A stretch of DNA of 64,000 nt from Arachis hypogaea (lineage: Eukaryota; Streptophyta; Magnoliopsida; Fabales; Fabaceae). How positions within the stretch are numbered: position 1 is the first letter of the stretch; the number at the start of each line of letters is the position of its first letter. The stretch is taken from the NCBI RefSeq assembly GCF_003086295.3, contig NC_092054.1, forward strand, positions 15,821,878 to 15,885,877. Reading direction: 5' to 3'. Below are positions 36,612 to 50,037 of the stretch, in pieces. A model generated the notes under the pieces. The model was not told the origin of the DNA and made no database searches. It saw only the letters and a list, made by a program, of their open reading frames with translations. The translations under genes were made by a program, and so were the position numbers.

Positions 36612-37486
36612 CATGGGCGGAGCTTAGTTAAGACAAAGAGGGGTCACTTTTGGTAAAAAAATTAGTAATATTTTTTCAAAAAATAAAAAATTAGTTCAAC
36701 TGTCTCAAATACTTTGCTATGACTTAAAATACCAAAGTTCAATCTTCATCTTTTATTTTTATTGCACAATAATTTTTAGTTTTAAATATTCAAAACATGT
36801 CAGATTTGGACTTAACTAAGTGTATTCGTATTTCGCAGTTCTTATCTATTCAATAAGCAACACTTTCTCTACCTTTGAGTTCAAATATAAAATATTAGGT
36901 ATTTTTTATTTATGTAATTTAGTATTATTTTACATTTTATATTTTACATTTTACTGTTTATCTAATTTAATTTTTTATATCATAAAAAATATTAGAATAT
37001 TCAATAAGTATTGATATTATTGTATTTGTATAAATTGATTAAAAAAATTCAATAAATATTATAAATTTTAATATTTATCATTCTAACTTTTTTTTACATA
37101 TTTTACAGGATATATATTCAAATTTTTATATAAAATAATCATGAAAAATCAAAAAATTGATGCATTTTTTAAGAGGAAGGCTAATATTTAAGAAGGAGAA
37201 CATATAACTTTTACAATATCAACACCTGTAGATAGTTTTTCTATTTTAATAAATCACGAAAAAAGTGAGATACAACCTCCAAAAGTTCAAAGAGTTGCAT
37301 CTGATGAGTTTGACCTTAATTCTTTGGAACAAGACTCTGGAAAACGGCTTTAAATTTGGCAATATCACCCAAATAAGAGAGATGGGGTTAGACGAGCTTA
37401 TCTTAAACGGAGTCCATATCAAAAGCATCTTGACAATTATCTTCTATCTGGCTCCCCCCAAAATTTTGTTTCAAGCTCCGCCACTG
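36612..37486. mobile_element. hAT element remnant, 875 bp, with ZMYM1-like N-terminal coding relic
   Basis: Ends CATGGGCGGAGCTTAG and (inverted) CAGTGGCGGAGCTTG, flanked by a perfect 8-bp duplication TTTGTATT (36604-36611 and 37487-37494). From 37141 the plus strand reads MKNQKIDAFFKRKA, a stop, then PPKVQRVASDEFDLNSLEQD, a stop, then IWQYHPNKRDGVRRAYLKRS. This is the characteristic start of plant hAT transposases of the TTF-type zinc finger/ZMYM1-like group. The catalytic and dimerisation regions are gone, so this is an internally deleted derivative. Confidence 0.88.
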
Positions 37487-37494
37487 TTTGTATT

Positions 37495-38980
37495 ATGTTT
37501 ATCATCCAAGTTTCTCCCATACGCAAATCCATCATTATTTAAGACTTTTTGATCAATAGCGCATGCATATTTTTGTAGTTTCATGATGAATGCTATTTCT
37601 ATAATTGTTATTATTACCCTACAAGTCATTTAAATCAAGAATACATACCTTTCTATAAACTTTGTTCGATTATTAATATGCTTTATTTTTATTATGTGCA
37701 TTAAAAATATGATACTATATAATTTTTTTAACTTGTGTCATTATATTATTAATATCTCCTTAATTAGAGAGTACATGTTTATCTTGTGCCATATAATTAT
37801 AGTATCATTATCATTAATATTGTATCATTATTTCACATGCCCCTATATATATATATATATATCTTCTTGCATGATTTTCTTCTTGTGTATACCTAAACAA
37901 CCATATTTGTAAATTGAGTTTGGTAAAGGAAGGTGATATCCAAAAACAAGATATCGATATAATCCTTCCGTAAAGAAATGTGATCACCAAAATATTTGGA
38001 ATAAAAACTTTCGGTAAAGGAAGGAGACTCTCATCTTTTATACCAGTTTGAGCTCAATACCTTCCATAAAAGTTAAAAGTTAAGAAAGAAAAAGTATAAA
38101 GGAAAAGTTTGTTTGTATTATTAATTCCAAAGTTGCATCCAGCTTAAGTTGTAATTATGTTGAGTGTCCATAAGCTATTATTCCTCTGTTTGGCTTATCT
38201 ATATTGATTATGTTATTATTTTCTTTTATATATGCATACCATGCTATATTTTTAAAATTCTATAAGTGGGCTAAGGATAGATATAGAAGTGTCACCTAGC
38301 ACTCTAATCGAGATTTTTTAAGTTCTCATCCATTTTCTTTTCCATACTATTTTTAGAAGAGCATGACACAGCGCACGCATAGAGACGACGCAGCTCCCAC
38401 GAGGGTGACTTCCAAATATGATCCTAAAAAAGATGCGTGGATAGTTACGATCGCTACTACCGTGCTCCAAACTATCTACTTAGGTCGAGACTTCGTAGGA
38501 AAAGGCCTCTAACTGTCTGTTATAACTTTTTTATATGCGAACACTTCAGCACCCAAGAAACGGCCACCAAGGTGGTCTACTTCAAGTTAGATTCTAAGAC
38601 AGAGGAATAAGATTCCAGCAGCTATAGCATAGAAGAGGATTTAGAGAAAAAAATTGACCTTTCGCAAAAGTCCAAAGGTGGAGTACGTGCCCTGTTTCCT
38701 TACTAAAACACCCCGTCAGATCTTAGTTCACCACACATCAGAACCAGATCTTCACCTTGCGAAAGTGTTAGAAGGATCCCAACAAAAAGATAGGATATAA
38801 TGCAAGGATGAGAATTTCTTCGACGAAATTAGTTAGGATGCGTCGGATTTTTCGTCATACTTATTTTTAGACATTTCTATTTTGATTAGAGACTGTACTC
38901 ATGGGAATCTTTTTTTTTTTTATTTGTTCGAACTTGCTTATGTGTTTAATTCCGTCCTTTAGTCGCTTATTGAAAATGAA
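37495..38980. other. Unassigned DNA, AT-rich then mixed composition
   Basis: 37495-37915 is AT-rich without features. At 37915-38080 there are repeated GGTAAAGGAAGG and CCTTCCGTAAA / CCTTCCATAAA motifs, partly inverted. 38360-38850 has higher GC and broken open frames (for example MTQRTHRDDAAPTRVTSKYD) resembling a decayed retroelement interior, but I cannot assign it. Ends at the junction with the duplicated block at 38981. Confidence 0.4.
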
Positions 38981-41412
38981 AGATTTATGATGGGCATAAT
39001 ATGTGTTTGATCATTGATTCAAATATAGTGCATGTGGTCGTAGTGATCGTAGTGATGGATTGGGACCTTTTAGATTTATTAGAATTGGGACAAAAGACAT
39101 TTAAATTGTGTTGTTATAACCAGCTCTTCTATGCCCTTTATTTTATTTTAATGGAAAATACTTAAAAATTGAAGGATGTTAATAACAATCAAGGAATTTT
39201 TGGAGAAAAAAAAGGAAGAGAAAAATGGAAAAAGAAAAAAATATTCAAATAATTTATTTGTTTTTGTCTGTGTATTTATTTTAAATTAAATCGGTTATTG
39301 GGACATATTTAGTTTTGTATATTTTATATCAAATATAATACAATGATTTAATTTGGTCACTGTCTCTTTGATGTTTGTCTCTGGTCCAAATACAATTTTA
39401 GTTATTAGGTGTTATATATCCTCAATTAACTCATTTAACCTATTTCTATATCAACATCTAACTTATATTTATTCAATACTCTTTTTTTTCCCAAATCCTA
39501 TTAAATGCTATTATTTTGCAAAGATATTCCATAAATATAAAAATTTAGTTATAAAATCAGTCAATACATATTTATATATGATGCTTCAAATAATTTATCC
39601 TATATATTAATTAGTACTAAAAATTATCAAATATTTCATAATAGATTAATAAAATTTGTCATAATAGAAATTTTTTTTATAAATATTAAAATATGTATTT
39701 CTATACGAAAATTATTTTTCTGTGTTTGTGTAATAGAATTCACTACTCTACTTTATATTGCTATGAAACAATTATTGTTTTAATGATTTTTAAGTCTATT
39801 AATTAAAAAAAAGATTTTAAAGTTTTCTATTTTTTTTTCAAATTTTGAATTTTGAGTAAAAAATTACACACGTAATAAAACATAGGATATTTATATTCCA
39901 GCTACAAATACGCTACATTAAGCCATTTTTTGGGTGCTTAATTTTTTTATTAGTTATATTTACATATTTTCAAAATTTAATTGAACAAGTTACATGATCC
40001 CACAAAAATAGAAAACGATCCAAGAGATGTGTAGTTGAGACACTAGTACTAATACATAATGTTTCTTACTCTTACTATGATAGTGTTTTATAGTATAAGG
40101 AAGAATTTTAACTGTTCTTGGAATATTATTATTTGAGCGATTTTAATTGTTGATCTCAATCCATTTAATATATTAAAATTGAGTTTTTTCTCTAATTAAT
40201 AAAAGTGAGATGTCAATTTTTCATAAACTCTTTTTTCCTCTCAAATGAAAGTACTATTCTCTCTTTTAAATTTATTTAAAAAAAATATTTTTATTATAAT
40301 TATATTATAATTATATTACAATTAGCATTTAATGAATAATGCATGATTATATTAATTTAGAAAATTATTTTTATTATAATTAAATAAAATTAATATTTAA
40401 TGCATTATCAACTAATGAAAGTGAGGTTTTAATTTTTTATGAATTATTTTTTCTCCAAAATGAAAGTACTATTATCTCTTCTAAATTTATTTTAGAAATA
40501 TTTTTATTATAATTATTATATTATAATTAGCATTTAATGAATAATGCATAATTATACTAATTTAGAAAAATATATTTATTAAGTATTGTTTTGATCCTTA
40601 AGGTTTAAGGTCAAAATCGAATTCGTCCCTGATGTTTATTTTGGATTTAAAATCGTCTTCAACATTTCATTTGGTATTAAAATCGTTCTTTTTAATAAAA
40701 TTTTTAATTTTATTACTAAATTATCCCTAATAAAAATATTATAAAATTAAAAAAAAAAGGAAAGAATGCGGGGGAGAGAAAGGAAGAGGAGGAAGGGGGA
40801 AGGAAAAGGAGGAAGGGAAGATGAGGAAAAAGAAGAAGAGGGGGAAGGGGATGCCACCGGTGCCGTGTCGGGAATCAGAACTAGAGGGAGAGAGAACTCA
40901 CGAGAGAATTGCTATTTTGCGTTTTGCTGTATTACTGTTTTATGTGTTTTTTTTTTTACATGTATTCGAGTGATATGACCACTGTAAGTTAATTATTTAT
41001 CCTTTTTCTAGTCCATAGTATCTTGCAATTGCATCTATTTGTAGAATGCGGAGTAGCTGACAATAACAAAGTTTCAAATCAGAATAATATAATAGTGTCT
41101 TGTAATGTGAACAATAATTCTGACTCTAAGATGGTCACAATCAAATTTTATGCACAAAACACATGTAATGTGGCCCTGTAATGTATCATTTATACTCTGT
41201 TCTGAATTTCTAATTTTTGAATAATCATTGATAAGTTGTGTTGTTAAAATTATTGATAAAAATGGTTTTGTTATGTTATTGTTGTTGTTTTTTAATTTCT
41301 GAATCTACTATTTTTTAATTTTTGTTGATAGATTTATTGATTTTAGGGTTTAGGGTGATTATTTGTTACTGTTTTTTAACTTTTGTTACTGTTAAACAAA
41401 TTGCTTAAACTG

Positions 41413-41660
41413 AATTGTGTGCTTCGAGATCCTTTAAATCCTGGATTTCTTTTTGAATTAAAGGTTTTGACATTGAAAAATTGTCCCTTTTTAAGAACTA
41501 TTTTTTACAATGGGACTATTCAATATATCTCAGAAATTGAAATTTCATAATTGCTTTAAATTAAAAGAACTTATTCCAGTCACAAAGACCGATGAGGATG
41601 TTCTTCCAAAATGAGGTACTACTGCTAGCTAACTTGTCAAGACTCAGATTTGTAACTATA
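41413..41660 (+). pseudogene. Relic NLR leucine-rich-repeat fragment, second copy
   Basis: Near-identical to 17044-17300: NPGFLFELKVLTLKNCPFL is readable, followed by the same frameshift and stop. It has a further deletion changing AAATTGGAGATACTG to AAATGAGGTACT. It is part of the large duplicated block. Confidence 0.55.
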
Positions 41661-41681
41661 AACATGACATTGAGATGGTCT

Positions 41682-42400
41682 TCTCTAGAGCAAATAAATA
41701 TAGGGCAGTGCTACGGTGATGAAAGGAAGAATTTTCTTTTCATGCTGAAATAACGTGGAGTAGATGGGTATTGGACGCGTGTAAAGATGTTTCCCAAGAA
41801 ACAACAATTCTGAACGAAGCAGAGAGACAATAGGCTTTCAGTTGTAAAAGTGAATAAATAAATTAGGTAGTAAATTATGTTAATTAATGTGGTTAAATGT
41901 TTGGGCCATTTTGATTTGAAGCCCAATATTTTTTTTGAAGCCGTGTTATTCCATCAAGAAGAATAGAGTGGGATGCTGTATTCCTCTGTGGGCTTAGTCC
42001 CAACAATAATAATAATAATAATATGTGAAAGAAGTATTATAACAGGGTTTTTGCCATGCGGTCTTTATGCTTACTCGGATCGGTTGGTTGACTAGTTTTC
42101 CGTTAACCGGATTGAACCGCTCGGTCCAATTCGATTTTCAGCACCATTATCTTATACATCTGGCTACAAAACTACAAAACAAAAATAATAACCGGTTTAA
42201 AGTTAACTTTAAAATACATTTTTTTTATAATATTTTGAGAATATCAGACTGCATATTAAATAAAATGGTTGAAGCATAAAATATATTTTGTTATATTTAG
42301 GCTGGGATACATATTTTTAATTTCTTTTTATAATGAAATAACTATCATTGTTAAATTTTAATAATTTCTTAATTAGTTTACATCGGTTTCACTATTAAAT
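41682..42400. other. Insertion in copy 2, proximal part
   Basis: Sequence absent from copy 1 starts after GAGATGGTCT. It opens with CAGTGCTACGGTGATGAAAG, which has the look of a repeat family end, and has an (AAT)n run at 42005 and an ACCGG-type repeat at 42075-42135. No gene. Confidence 0.4.
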
Positions 42401-42413
42401 AGTATAAGTATTT

Positions 42414-43680
42414 GTTGGAAAATACCACTACTGCGGGTAATGTAATGTAATTATCCACACCGAACAAAATGAGACTATATAACTTCTTACGATGGGTGAC
42501 CGGAGAATAGTGGGCTCGACTCCTTCTTCATGGGCCAATCGTCTGAACGAGAAAGACCCTTACTAAGTTTGGAGAATATTGCAACTTAGAGATACTTGAG
42601 TGGTGTCAGTGTATTCATAGTGGTGATTCAATAAACACCTTTGGAGAAGCTCCACCTTTTAAGGAGGATAACCGTCCCTTTATCTAAGGAAAGTTGAGAT
42701 ATGACTCCTGGAAGTGGGTTGGGAGATTTTAGGGGCAGCTATTTATTTGAATAAGTCTTATTTGCCAGCTAACCTTCGTCTCCAACTTCCTTAGGGTGGA
42801 CTTTGTGTCGGGTCCAATTTCTTGGAGGGAGGTCGATTACGTGGGGAGCCCAACTTATGGATTCGGAATTTTTTATCCTACTTGGACCTGCGCATAGGTG
42901 TCGGGTCAGGATACGAACATAATTATTGTGAAATCAAAATATAATTGTCTTAACAACGACATAATTGATCACTACAAGTAAATACAAATTAGACAGAATG
43001 AAACCGTATATTAGAATTGAAGGTTACAAAAAGGTAATTCTTTCACAACACGTCTGACCGAATTAACTGCCGTAACTTCTTTGCACAAAAAATTGTCTGC
43101 TCCGTCCAGAAGACCGCCAACAGGTATTTTTCGGATAAGCTCTCTTAGCCGGCCAACCTTCTCAACCTTCAAGTAATTCGTCGGTCGTTCTTGTACTTCG
43201 TACACGGAGGTCAGCTGCCCCTTCGACGTGGATTAACAGAACACACTTCTCTGAACCCATCAGCTACTTCCCATGATGGTAGCTTCAGTAGGTCCGCTTA
43301 AAGTGTGCCTGTTCGTCCTTCTGCCTCCCATCCTATTCGGACTTCCCTTCTGTAGTTCGTTCAGCCTCTACTCGTCGCTCCAGTACAATCTCTAGCTGCA
43401 CCAACCATCCCTGCTGTCTGTGCTCAGTTTGACGGCGTCAAGCACGGTGAGGAGCATCAAGCACCATATGCAGTCTCAAGCATAAGTAGGCCGCAAAGGA
43501 GAACGGCGGACGTGCGGAGTATATCAATACGCGTCTACTAGATGATGCCGCCAGCTCAGTTTATCACCTGCTGAAATATAAGGGCTACAACACGGTACAA
43601 ACGGCCTTTGCAAAATATGATCACAAATCACTTGCCAGGTGTGTCTTGTGTTGAGCGTTACATTTTGCTTAATCAAATGC
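42414..43680. mobile_element. Possible LTR-type retroelement fragment
   Basis: Begins TGTTGGAAAATACC and runs to about GAGCGTTACA. GC content is clearly higher than the surroundings, a leader-like AATAAACACCTTTGGAG occurs at 42630, and multiple stops break every frame. The TG..CA ends suggest an LTR, but no target duplication or second LTR was found, so this is tentative. Confidence 0.3.
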
Positions 43681-43689
43681 ATATCCTAG

Positions 43690-45442
43690 GGGATTTTTTT
43701 TTTAAATGAAAAAAGGGTATTATTTTTCCCAACATGATTTCTGAACTTTAATTCCTTAAATACGATTTTCTTTTTTCCTGGCATTTAAGCAAGTTTGCCG
43801 AACTCCCGACAAACTCTATAAAAATTGGCAACTTCGCCTATTCTCCGGCAAACTCTATAAATTTTATATAGTTCCCCTAACCCCGCGGCAAACTCTGCTT
43901 TAAGTTTTTTCAATTCCGCTTTTTAATCCATTATCACCATCTCCAGATAATATATAAATATATAAACAGTATATAAGAATACACAAAAATACACGGACAA
44001 CAACCATAACTTCTTCAAGGATTTTTTAATTATAAATTAAAAAAATATTAACTCATACTTAACAATGGCAACTATTGTTATCGTCTCTAAAAATAGGTAG
44101 ATACTTTTTTTATCTTTTCTACTTGGTTTAATAAACATCTACTTATATTTTAATTGAAATAATTCTTTCTTTAAATCAAAGTTATCATTTTCTAATTTTT
44201 TAAATCCTTAAATCTTATCAACTTTCAAATTATCAAATTTACACTGACTCTGAACAACATTCTAAATTCTAATCATAATTTTCCTGACTAAGTTTTTTTT
44301 GTTACATATTTTCTTTTCATTTTTTTTTGGAATTGGCTTATATATTTTCCTTCCTAAATTAACCAATTACTAGCAACTACCATTGTATTTTAGTTTTTTA
44401 CTTTTATAATTATCAATCATTTTGACCAAAATTTTTCTTTTCTATCCAACTCACAAAAAATTTTACTCATAATTTTAACTACCGAAAAATCGAACCATAA
44501 AGCCCATCCCACATCATAACAAAATCCATTTGCTTGGCCTACACCAAAAAACCCAACATCATAATCATCATCATTAGGGATGAATAACTCTAACCACATA
44601 AATTCCCTTCTCTAACACGGACTGCATATCCTCTGACTCTATACAGCCTATGTCTCCATTGCTTGGTGGGACGGGATAGCATGTAATATGCTTATATTGT
44701 TAGTGATGTGTATTTGGTTATTAAAAAAATATTTACTTTATTAAATTAGTGAATATTAACGTTAAATTGAAAATATTGACTATAAATTAAATTACTTAAA
44801 AATAAATACCGTAAAAAAAATTGATTTTGTGATTTAAAAATAAATTAAATTAGATCTTGTTTACTTAAATGAGTGACAATGTTACTATTTGGTTAACTGA
44901 AATAAATCATTGTTAACAGATTAATATTTTGAAGAATAAATTATTTAATTTATTTGAATATAATGTTACCACTGATTATTAAACAATAATTTATCAAGTA
45001 AGTCGTTTTTTCCCTCTAGAATTTATGAGCTAAGTTTTTTTTTCTTTTTTTCGGCACACAGCTAAGTTATTTATTTTATATAAGAGTATAAGTTAATTTG
45101 GATCATTTCCATACAATATCAGCCCAATTCATGTATTTAGCAAAAAAAGCTCAACTTCATAAAAAATTACCAACCCAACTCTTTTCAAAATTAGGTAAAT
45201 AATTAAGCACTTAATTTAAACAAGCTTTTTCATCTAATTACCTCATAATACTGGACAAATTCCTGTGTGCTATTACTGCCACTCAGTCCCTGTCTCCTTC
45301 TATCATATCAACACGAGCACGCATCCTTCATAAGAAGTATCCACCTCATTTCCATACATGTTGAAAAATTTGATGTTCAGCATGGTAGCATTGGCCATAA
45401 ATATATACAGGTGCCACTTGTTGAAATCTTTACCATTTTGCA
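43690..45442. other. Insertion in copy 2, distal part, non-coding
   Basis: AT-rich DNA. 43790-43910 holds three degenerate repeats of GCAAACTCTATAAA / GCAAACTCTGCTT. The rest shows no gene. A short open stretch at 45340-45440 (HVEKFDVQHGSIGHKYIQVP) could be a gene fragment but matches nothing I know. Confidence 0.4.
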
Positions 45443-46107
45443 AGGATAAAAAAAAAACTTAAGATCCATTAGGGGTGAACAAAGATGGTGGAATGAGTTG
45501 AAGTGGAGACACAAAACTCAATACCAAGATATATTTCTACCCTCAAATGAGCTTACATTTTAGCCATATTTCTTCATGGTTTGCATTAATATTTTATGAA
45601 GAAATAAAAAGCGAGTTGTGCGTGTGCCTGTTATATTAGGATGTTTATTTGTAATTTATTTATTATTTTATTTTAAAATATTTTTTTTGTTGAATCACAG
45701 TTGGACCAATTTAATCAATGAACCAATAAATCAGTAATTAAAACGGTTCAATGATCGGTCCGATTCTCAGAGCCTTGGATTTTTATATAAACGCAACTAT
45801 ATCCTACCCGTAAGTTGAAAATATCCCAACCCTAACTTTATCATTCTTAACCCGCGGGTATCTAACCCTATCCACAGGTACCCGACTCTACCTGCAATTA
45901 GGGGTGTGCAAAAAAACTGGTTTCATTGAACTGAATTGAAACTGAACTGAAACTGTTTTAAATAAACCAGTTTTTTTAAATAAAAAACTGAACTGAAACC
46001 ATAGTTTTTATGAAAACCAGTTTATTAAAAACCAGTTTTTATGGTTCAGTTTAGTTTTAAACCAAATTAAAATTGATTTTATTTAAACTCTAAAATTAAT
46101 TTTTACA

Positions 46108-46349
46108 TACTCTTTCTCTCTCTCCCTTCACTTTCTCTCTCCCCTTCCTCTCTCTCTCTCCTCTTTCTCCCCCCTCTCTCCCTTCTCTCTCTCTTTTCCA
46201 TTTCTTCCTTCTCTCCTCTCTCTCTCTCTCTCTCCGTCTCTCTTCCTTTCTCTCTCCTCTCTCTCTCTCCTCTCCCTCCTCTCTCCCCCTCCCATCTCTC
46301 TTCGTCTCTCTCTTGCTCCCCCATCTCTCTCCCTCTCTCTCTCCTTTCC

Positions 46350-46398
<49 letters not shown>

Positions 46399-46501
46399 TC
46401 CTTTTCCGTCTCTCTTCCTCTCTCTCTCTCCTCCTCTTTCTCCCTCTCCTCTCTCTTCCCCTTTCTTTCTCTCTCTCCTCTCCCTCCTCTTTCTCCCCCT
46501 C

Positions 46502-46542
<41 letters not shown>

Positions 46543-46770
46543 CCCTTCTCTCTTCTCTCTCTCCCCCTCCTTTTTCACGCTCTCCCCTTCTCTCTCTCTC
46601 TCTCTCCCTCTTTCTTCCTCTCTCTCTCTCCTTATTCTCTTTCTTCCCCTCCTCTCTCTCTTTTTCCTCTCGCTCTCTCCCCCTCTCTTTCCTTTTTCTC
46701 CCCTCTCCCTCGCTCCACTCTTTTTCCCCTTTTCTCTCTCTCTCTCTCTCTCTCTCCGTCCCTTCCCCCT

Positions 46771-46814
<44 letters not shown>

Positions 46815-47550
46815 CCTTCCTCTCTCTCTCTCTCCCTCCCTTCTCTCTTTCTCTTTCTCTTTCTCTTTCTCTATCTCTCCTTTTTCCCTTTTCTCTCTTT
46901 CTCTCTCCCCCTTCCCTTCTTTCTCTCTCCTCTTCTCTCTCTTTCTTCTCCTCCTCTCTCTCTCTCTCTCTCCTCTTTCTTCCCTTCTTTTCTCTCTTTT
47001 CTCTTTCTCTTTCAACCTTCTCTCACTCTATATCCCTCTTCTCTCTCCCCCCTCTTTTCTATAAAATAAGAGAGAGAATGAGGGAGAGAAAAAAAGAGAA
47101 AAAATAGGAGAGGAGAGATAGGAAAAAGAGAGAGAGAGGAGGAGGAGGAGAGAGAAAGAGAGAGAAGGGAGGGGGAAAAAGAGCGCAAGAGAGAGAGGGA
47201 GAGAAAGTGAGAGAGACAGAGAGAAAGAGAGAGGGAGAGAGGGAGGGGAGGGGAAGAGGAAAGGAGAGAAAGTGAGAGAGAAAGAGAGAGGTAGAGAGAG
47301 AGAGGAGGGGAAGAGGGAAGGAGAAAGAGGGAGAGAGAGATAGAGAGGAGGAGGGATAGGGGAGAGAGAATGAGAGAAAGGGATAAAGGGAGAAAAGGGA
47401 GAGAGAAAGAAAGGGGAGGAGGAGAAAGAGGGGCAGGGGAGAGAGAGAGAGAGAGAGGATGGGAAGAGAGAGGAAGATAAGAAGAGAGGGGGAGAGAAAG
47501 AAAAGGAAAGGGGGAGAAAGAGGCATACAAAGAGAGGGGAAGGGGAGAAA

Positions 47551-47591
<41 letters not shown>

Positions 47592-47792
47592 AAGAGTGAG
47601 AGGGGAAGGAGAGAGAGAAAGGTAGAGAAAGAGAGAGGGAGAAAAGAGGAGAGAGAGAGGGGGGAGAGAAGGGAGAGAGAGAAAGAAAGAGAGATAGATA
47701 GAGAGGAGGGAGAGAGAGATAAAGAGGAAGGAGAGAGAGGGAGGGAGAGAGAGAGGAGAAGAAAGAGAATGTAAAATCTAATTTTATATATG

Positions 47793-47836
<44 letters not shown>

Positions 47837-48140
47837 AAGAGAGAGAGGAGGGGGAGAGGAAAGGAGAAGAGGGATAGAGAGAGAGAAAGAGAGAGAAGGG
47901 GGAGAGAGAAAAGAAAAAGGGGAAGAGGAGGGAGAGAGAGAAAGGAGGGGGAGAGAGGGAGAGAAGAAGAGAGAGAGAGGAAGAGGGGAAGGAGAGAGAG
48001 AGGGAGAGAAGGGGAGAGAGAGGAGGGGGAGAGAGGGAAAGAAGAGAGAGAGAGAGAGAGAGTGAGATAGAAAGGGGGAGAGAGAGGGAGAGAAGAAGAG
48101 AGAGAGTGAGAGAGAGAGGGGGAGAGAGAAAATGTAAAAA
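46108..48140. repeat. 2-kb CT-rich/GA-rich inverted low-complexity tract
   Basis: The plus strand is nearly pure pyrimidine (CTCTCC, TTTCTC units) from about 46110 to 47055 and nearly pure purine (GAGAGA, GGGAGA) from about 47070 to 48140. The switch is at TCTATAAAATAAGAGAG. Related flanks TAAAATTAATTTTTACATA (46090) and TGTAAAAACTAATTTTATAT (48131), with another copy at 47770, suggest an inverted duplication of a microsatellite-bearing segment. All long open frames here (Ser-Leu or Arg-Glu repeats) are composition artefacts. Confidence 0.95.
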
Positions 48141-48246
48141 CTAATTTTATATATGTTAAAAGTTAAAACTAGTTTTAGCCTATAAACCAGTTTAAACTGG
48201 TTTTTTCAATTAAAACTGGTTTTATTTTTTTGAACTGGTTTAAACT

Positions 48247-50037
48247 TGATGAGTTTGGAAAACTCTAAACTAAATTGATGATGATCAAACATTATTAACA
48301 GCAAAATTATTAGGCTAATCTTGATTGATGTGTTAATTAAATTAATTTTGTTGTGCAGGTTTTATTGGGCCGAAAATAAATGAAATACAGCAAGCCCAAA
48401 GAAAGCTTTCCTATGTGTTCAATGCTTGATCCAAAAATTCATCAGGAAAGCAAATGTTACTATTGGGCCAGAATTTAAATAGTATCACAAGTCCAATTTG
48501 TTTTGCATGCATGGTCCGAAAGAAAAAAAATGGAATTGGGGCACAATGATGAAAACCCAACTCATTGAATTTTGGTTGTATGCTTCCAACAGACTTCACA
48601 CATTAACTTATTATGGAATTCAAATTTTATAAAGAAAAGTTAATGCAGTCCTTGGAAATATGAAAGAGAAAAAGTCAAGTAATATGATGGCAATTAATGG
48701 TAGCTTACACGCTACTACACAAGCATGGAGAAATGCACCTAAATTAATTTATCTATCATAACACTCATAGCTTTTCTTTTCTCTTTCTTCTTTCTCTATT
48801 TGCTTCTCTTCTTTTCGGTCATTGTCCAGGAAACAATGGAAGCTATGTTCATCTACAAAGAAAAAGAAGAAGCTGCATGCATCAAGACCATCAAGCTAAT
48901 GATGGCAAGAAAACATACTAAAATAAAAATGAGCTGTGGCTAAGATACACACCAAATGAGGTTAGATTTGGTGAGGTTATCTTGAGTTCTTCATGCTCAA
49001 AAATGGAAGGTAAAGATTCGGCCAGCAAGGGAGATTCTTGAAGCATGGCTTGTCTTTGATTCTACTCAACCACCACAGGAAGTAGCTAGAGTGGCAAAGT
49101 GATGGTTGAGGCAGAGATTGAAGCAGATGAAGTCATCATCATCATGAAGCATCAAGGGCCAGAAATCCATCTTGGAGAGCAAGCCAAGGATGGAGAGCTC
49201 GAATTGATGAAGGGTGATGATCAAGAAAGGACTAGAGGTAATTGCATGTTGGGTTTTGCATGGTTATCTCTTCTCTCTCTATGTGGCCGAACCGGTTCTG
49301 ATAGTTGAAGGAGGAAGAAGTTGGTTCGGTTGTTGGCTTCAATAAGTGGAGGCTTCCCTCTTCTATATTAAGGGTGAACAACCACTGTTTGGAGCAATGA
49401 GAAAATTTGAGAGTGCAAGGCACAGTGTTCTCAGAGCTACCTGAGCTAACAGTTTTCTCTTCTCCTTCAATGTATTCTGTTTAGTATTTTTCTGTTTAAT
49501 TTTGTCATGTCTTGAGTCTCATGGAAAAAGGCAAACAGTGAGGTTTGTATGAAAAAGCCATAGAGCTGAAAAAGGCAGAGAGTGCAAAATTAAAAGAAAA
49601 AGCCATAGATGTCTTAGAGTTCCTTTGTTCATCTATGTTGTGTTTCATGATTCTGTGGGAATCCCCTTGTAAGTTGGGTTAGCACTTTACAGTTTGTAAT
49701 CAAGTTGATTATAGTGAAATTCCATCATTGTTGTGATGGAGACTGGATGTAGGCTGCACTGTACTTAGCAGCTGAACCAGGATATATCTGGGTGTAATCT
49801 TTTTTCTCTCCTACTCCATTTCTGTTTTCTACTGCACAGGAGCAAAAACTAAAAATGTCTCGTGCCAAGTGACGAGACAAAACAAAAAGTCTCGTGGCTA
49901 GGGACGAGATAAAAGAAAAAGTCTCGTGTCCAGAGACGAGCCAAAACAGAAAAGTCTCCTCTGAGTTCAGCAAGTGTTAGCAACCAGAAAAGGGGGCTAA
50001 GATTCAACCCCCCTTTTCTTAGCCACTGAAACCATCA
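48247..50037. mobile_element. Solo-LTR-like element, 1.79 kb
   Basis: Begins TGATGAGTTTGG and ends GAAACCATCA (TG..CA, with TGATG/CATCA inverted ends); flanked by a 5-bp duplication AAACT (48242-48246, 50038-50042). Near the right end is AGGGGGCTAAGATTCAACCC beside its complement-like CCCCTTTTCTTAGCC, a hairpin typical of some legume LTRs. No gag-pol sequence. It interrupts the AACTGGTTTAAA subterminal repeats of the host TIR element. Confidence 0.75.

Noticed and set aside
40766..40978. Arg/Glu/Gly-rich open frame
   Set aside because: Purine-rich low complexity next to a poly(A) run; the corresponding part of copy 1 is deleted without consequence.
41682..45442. Single transposon explaining the whole 3.8 kb insertion in copy 2
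   Set aside because: No matching terminal repeats or target duplication were found at its edges; it is probably composite or partly a deletion in copy 1.
46096..48065. Long open frames encoding Ser/Leu/Pro-rich or Arg/Glu-rich proteins
   Set aside because: They arise on both strands from CT/GA low-complexity sequence and have no domain or splice context.
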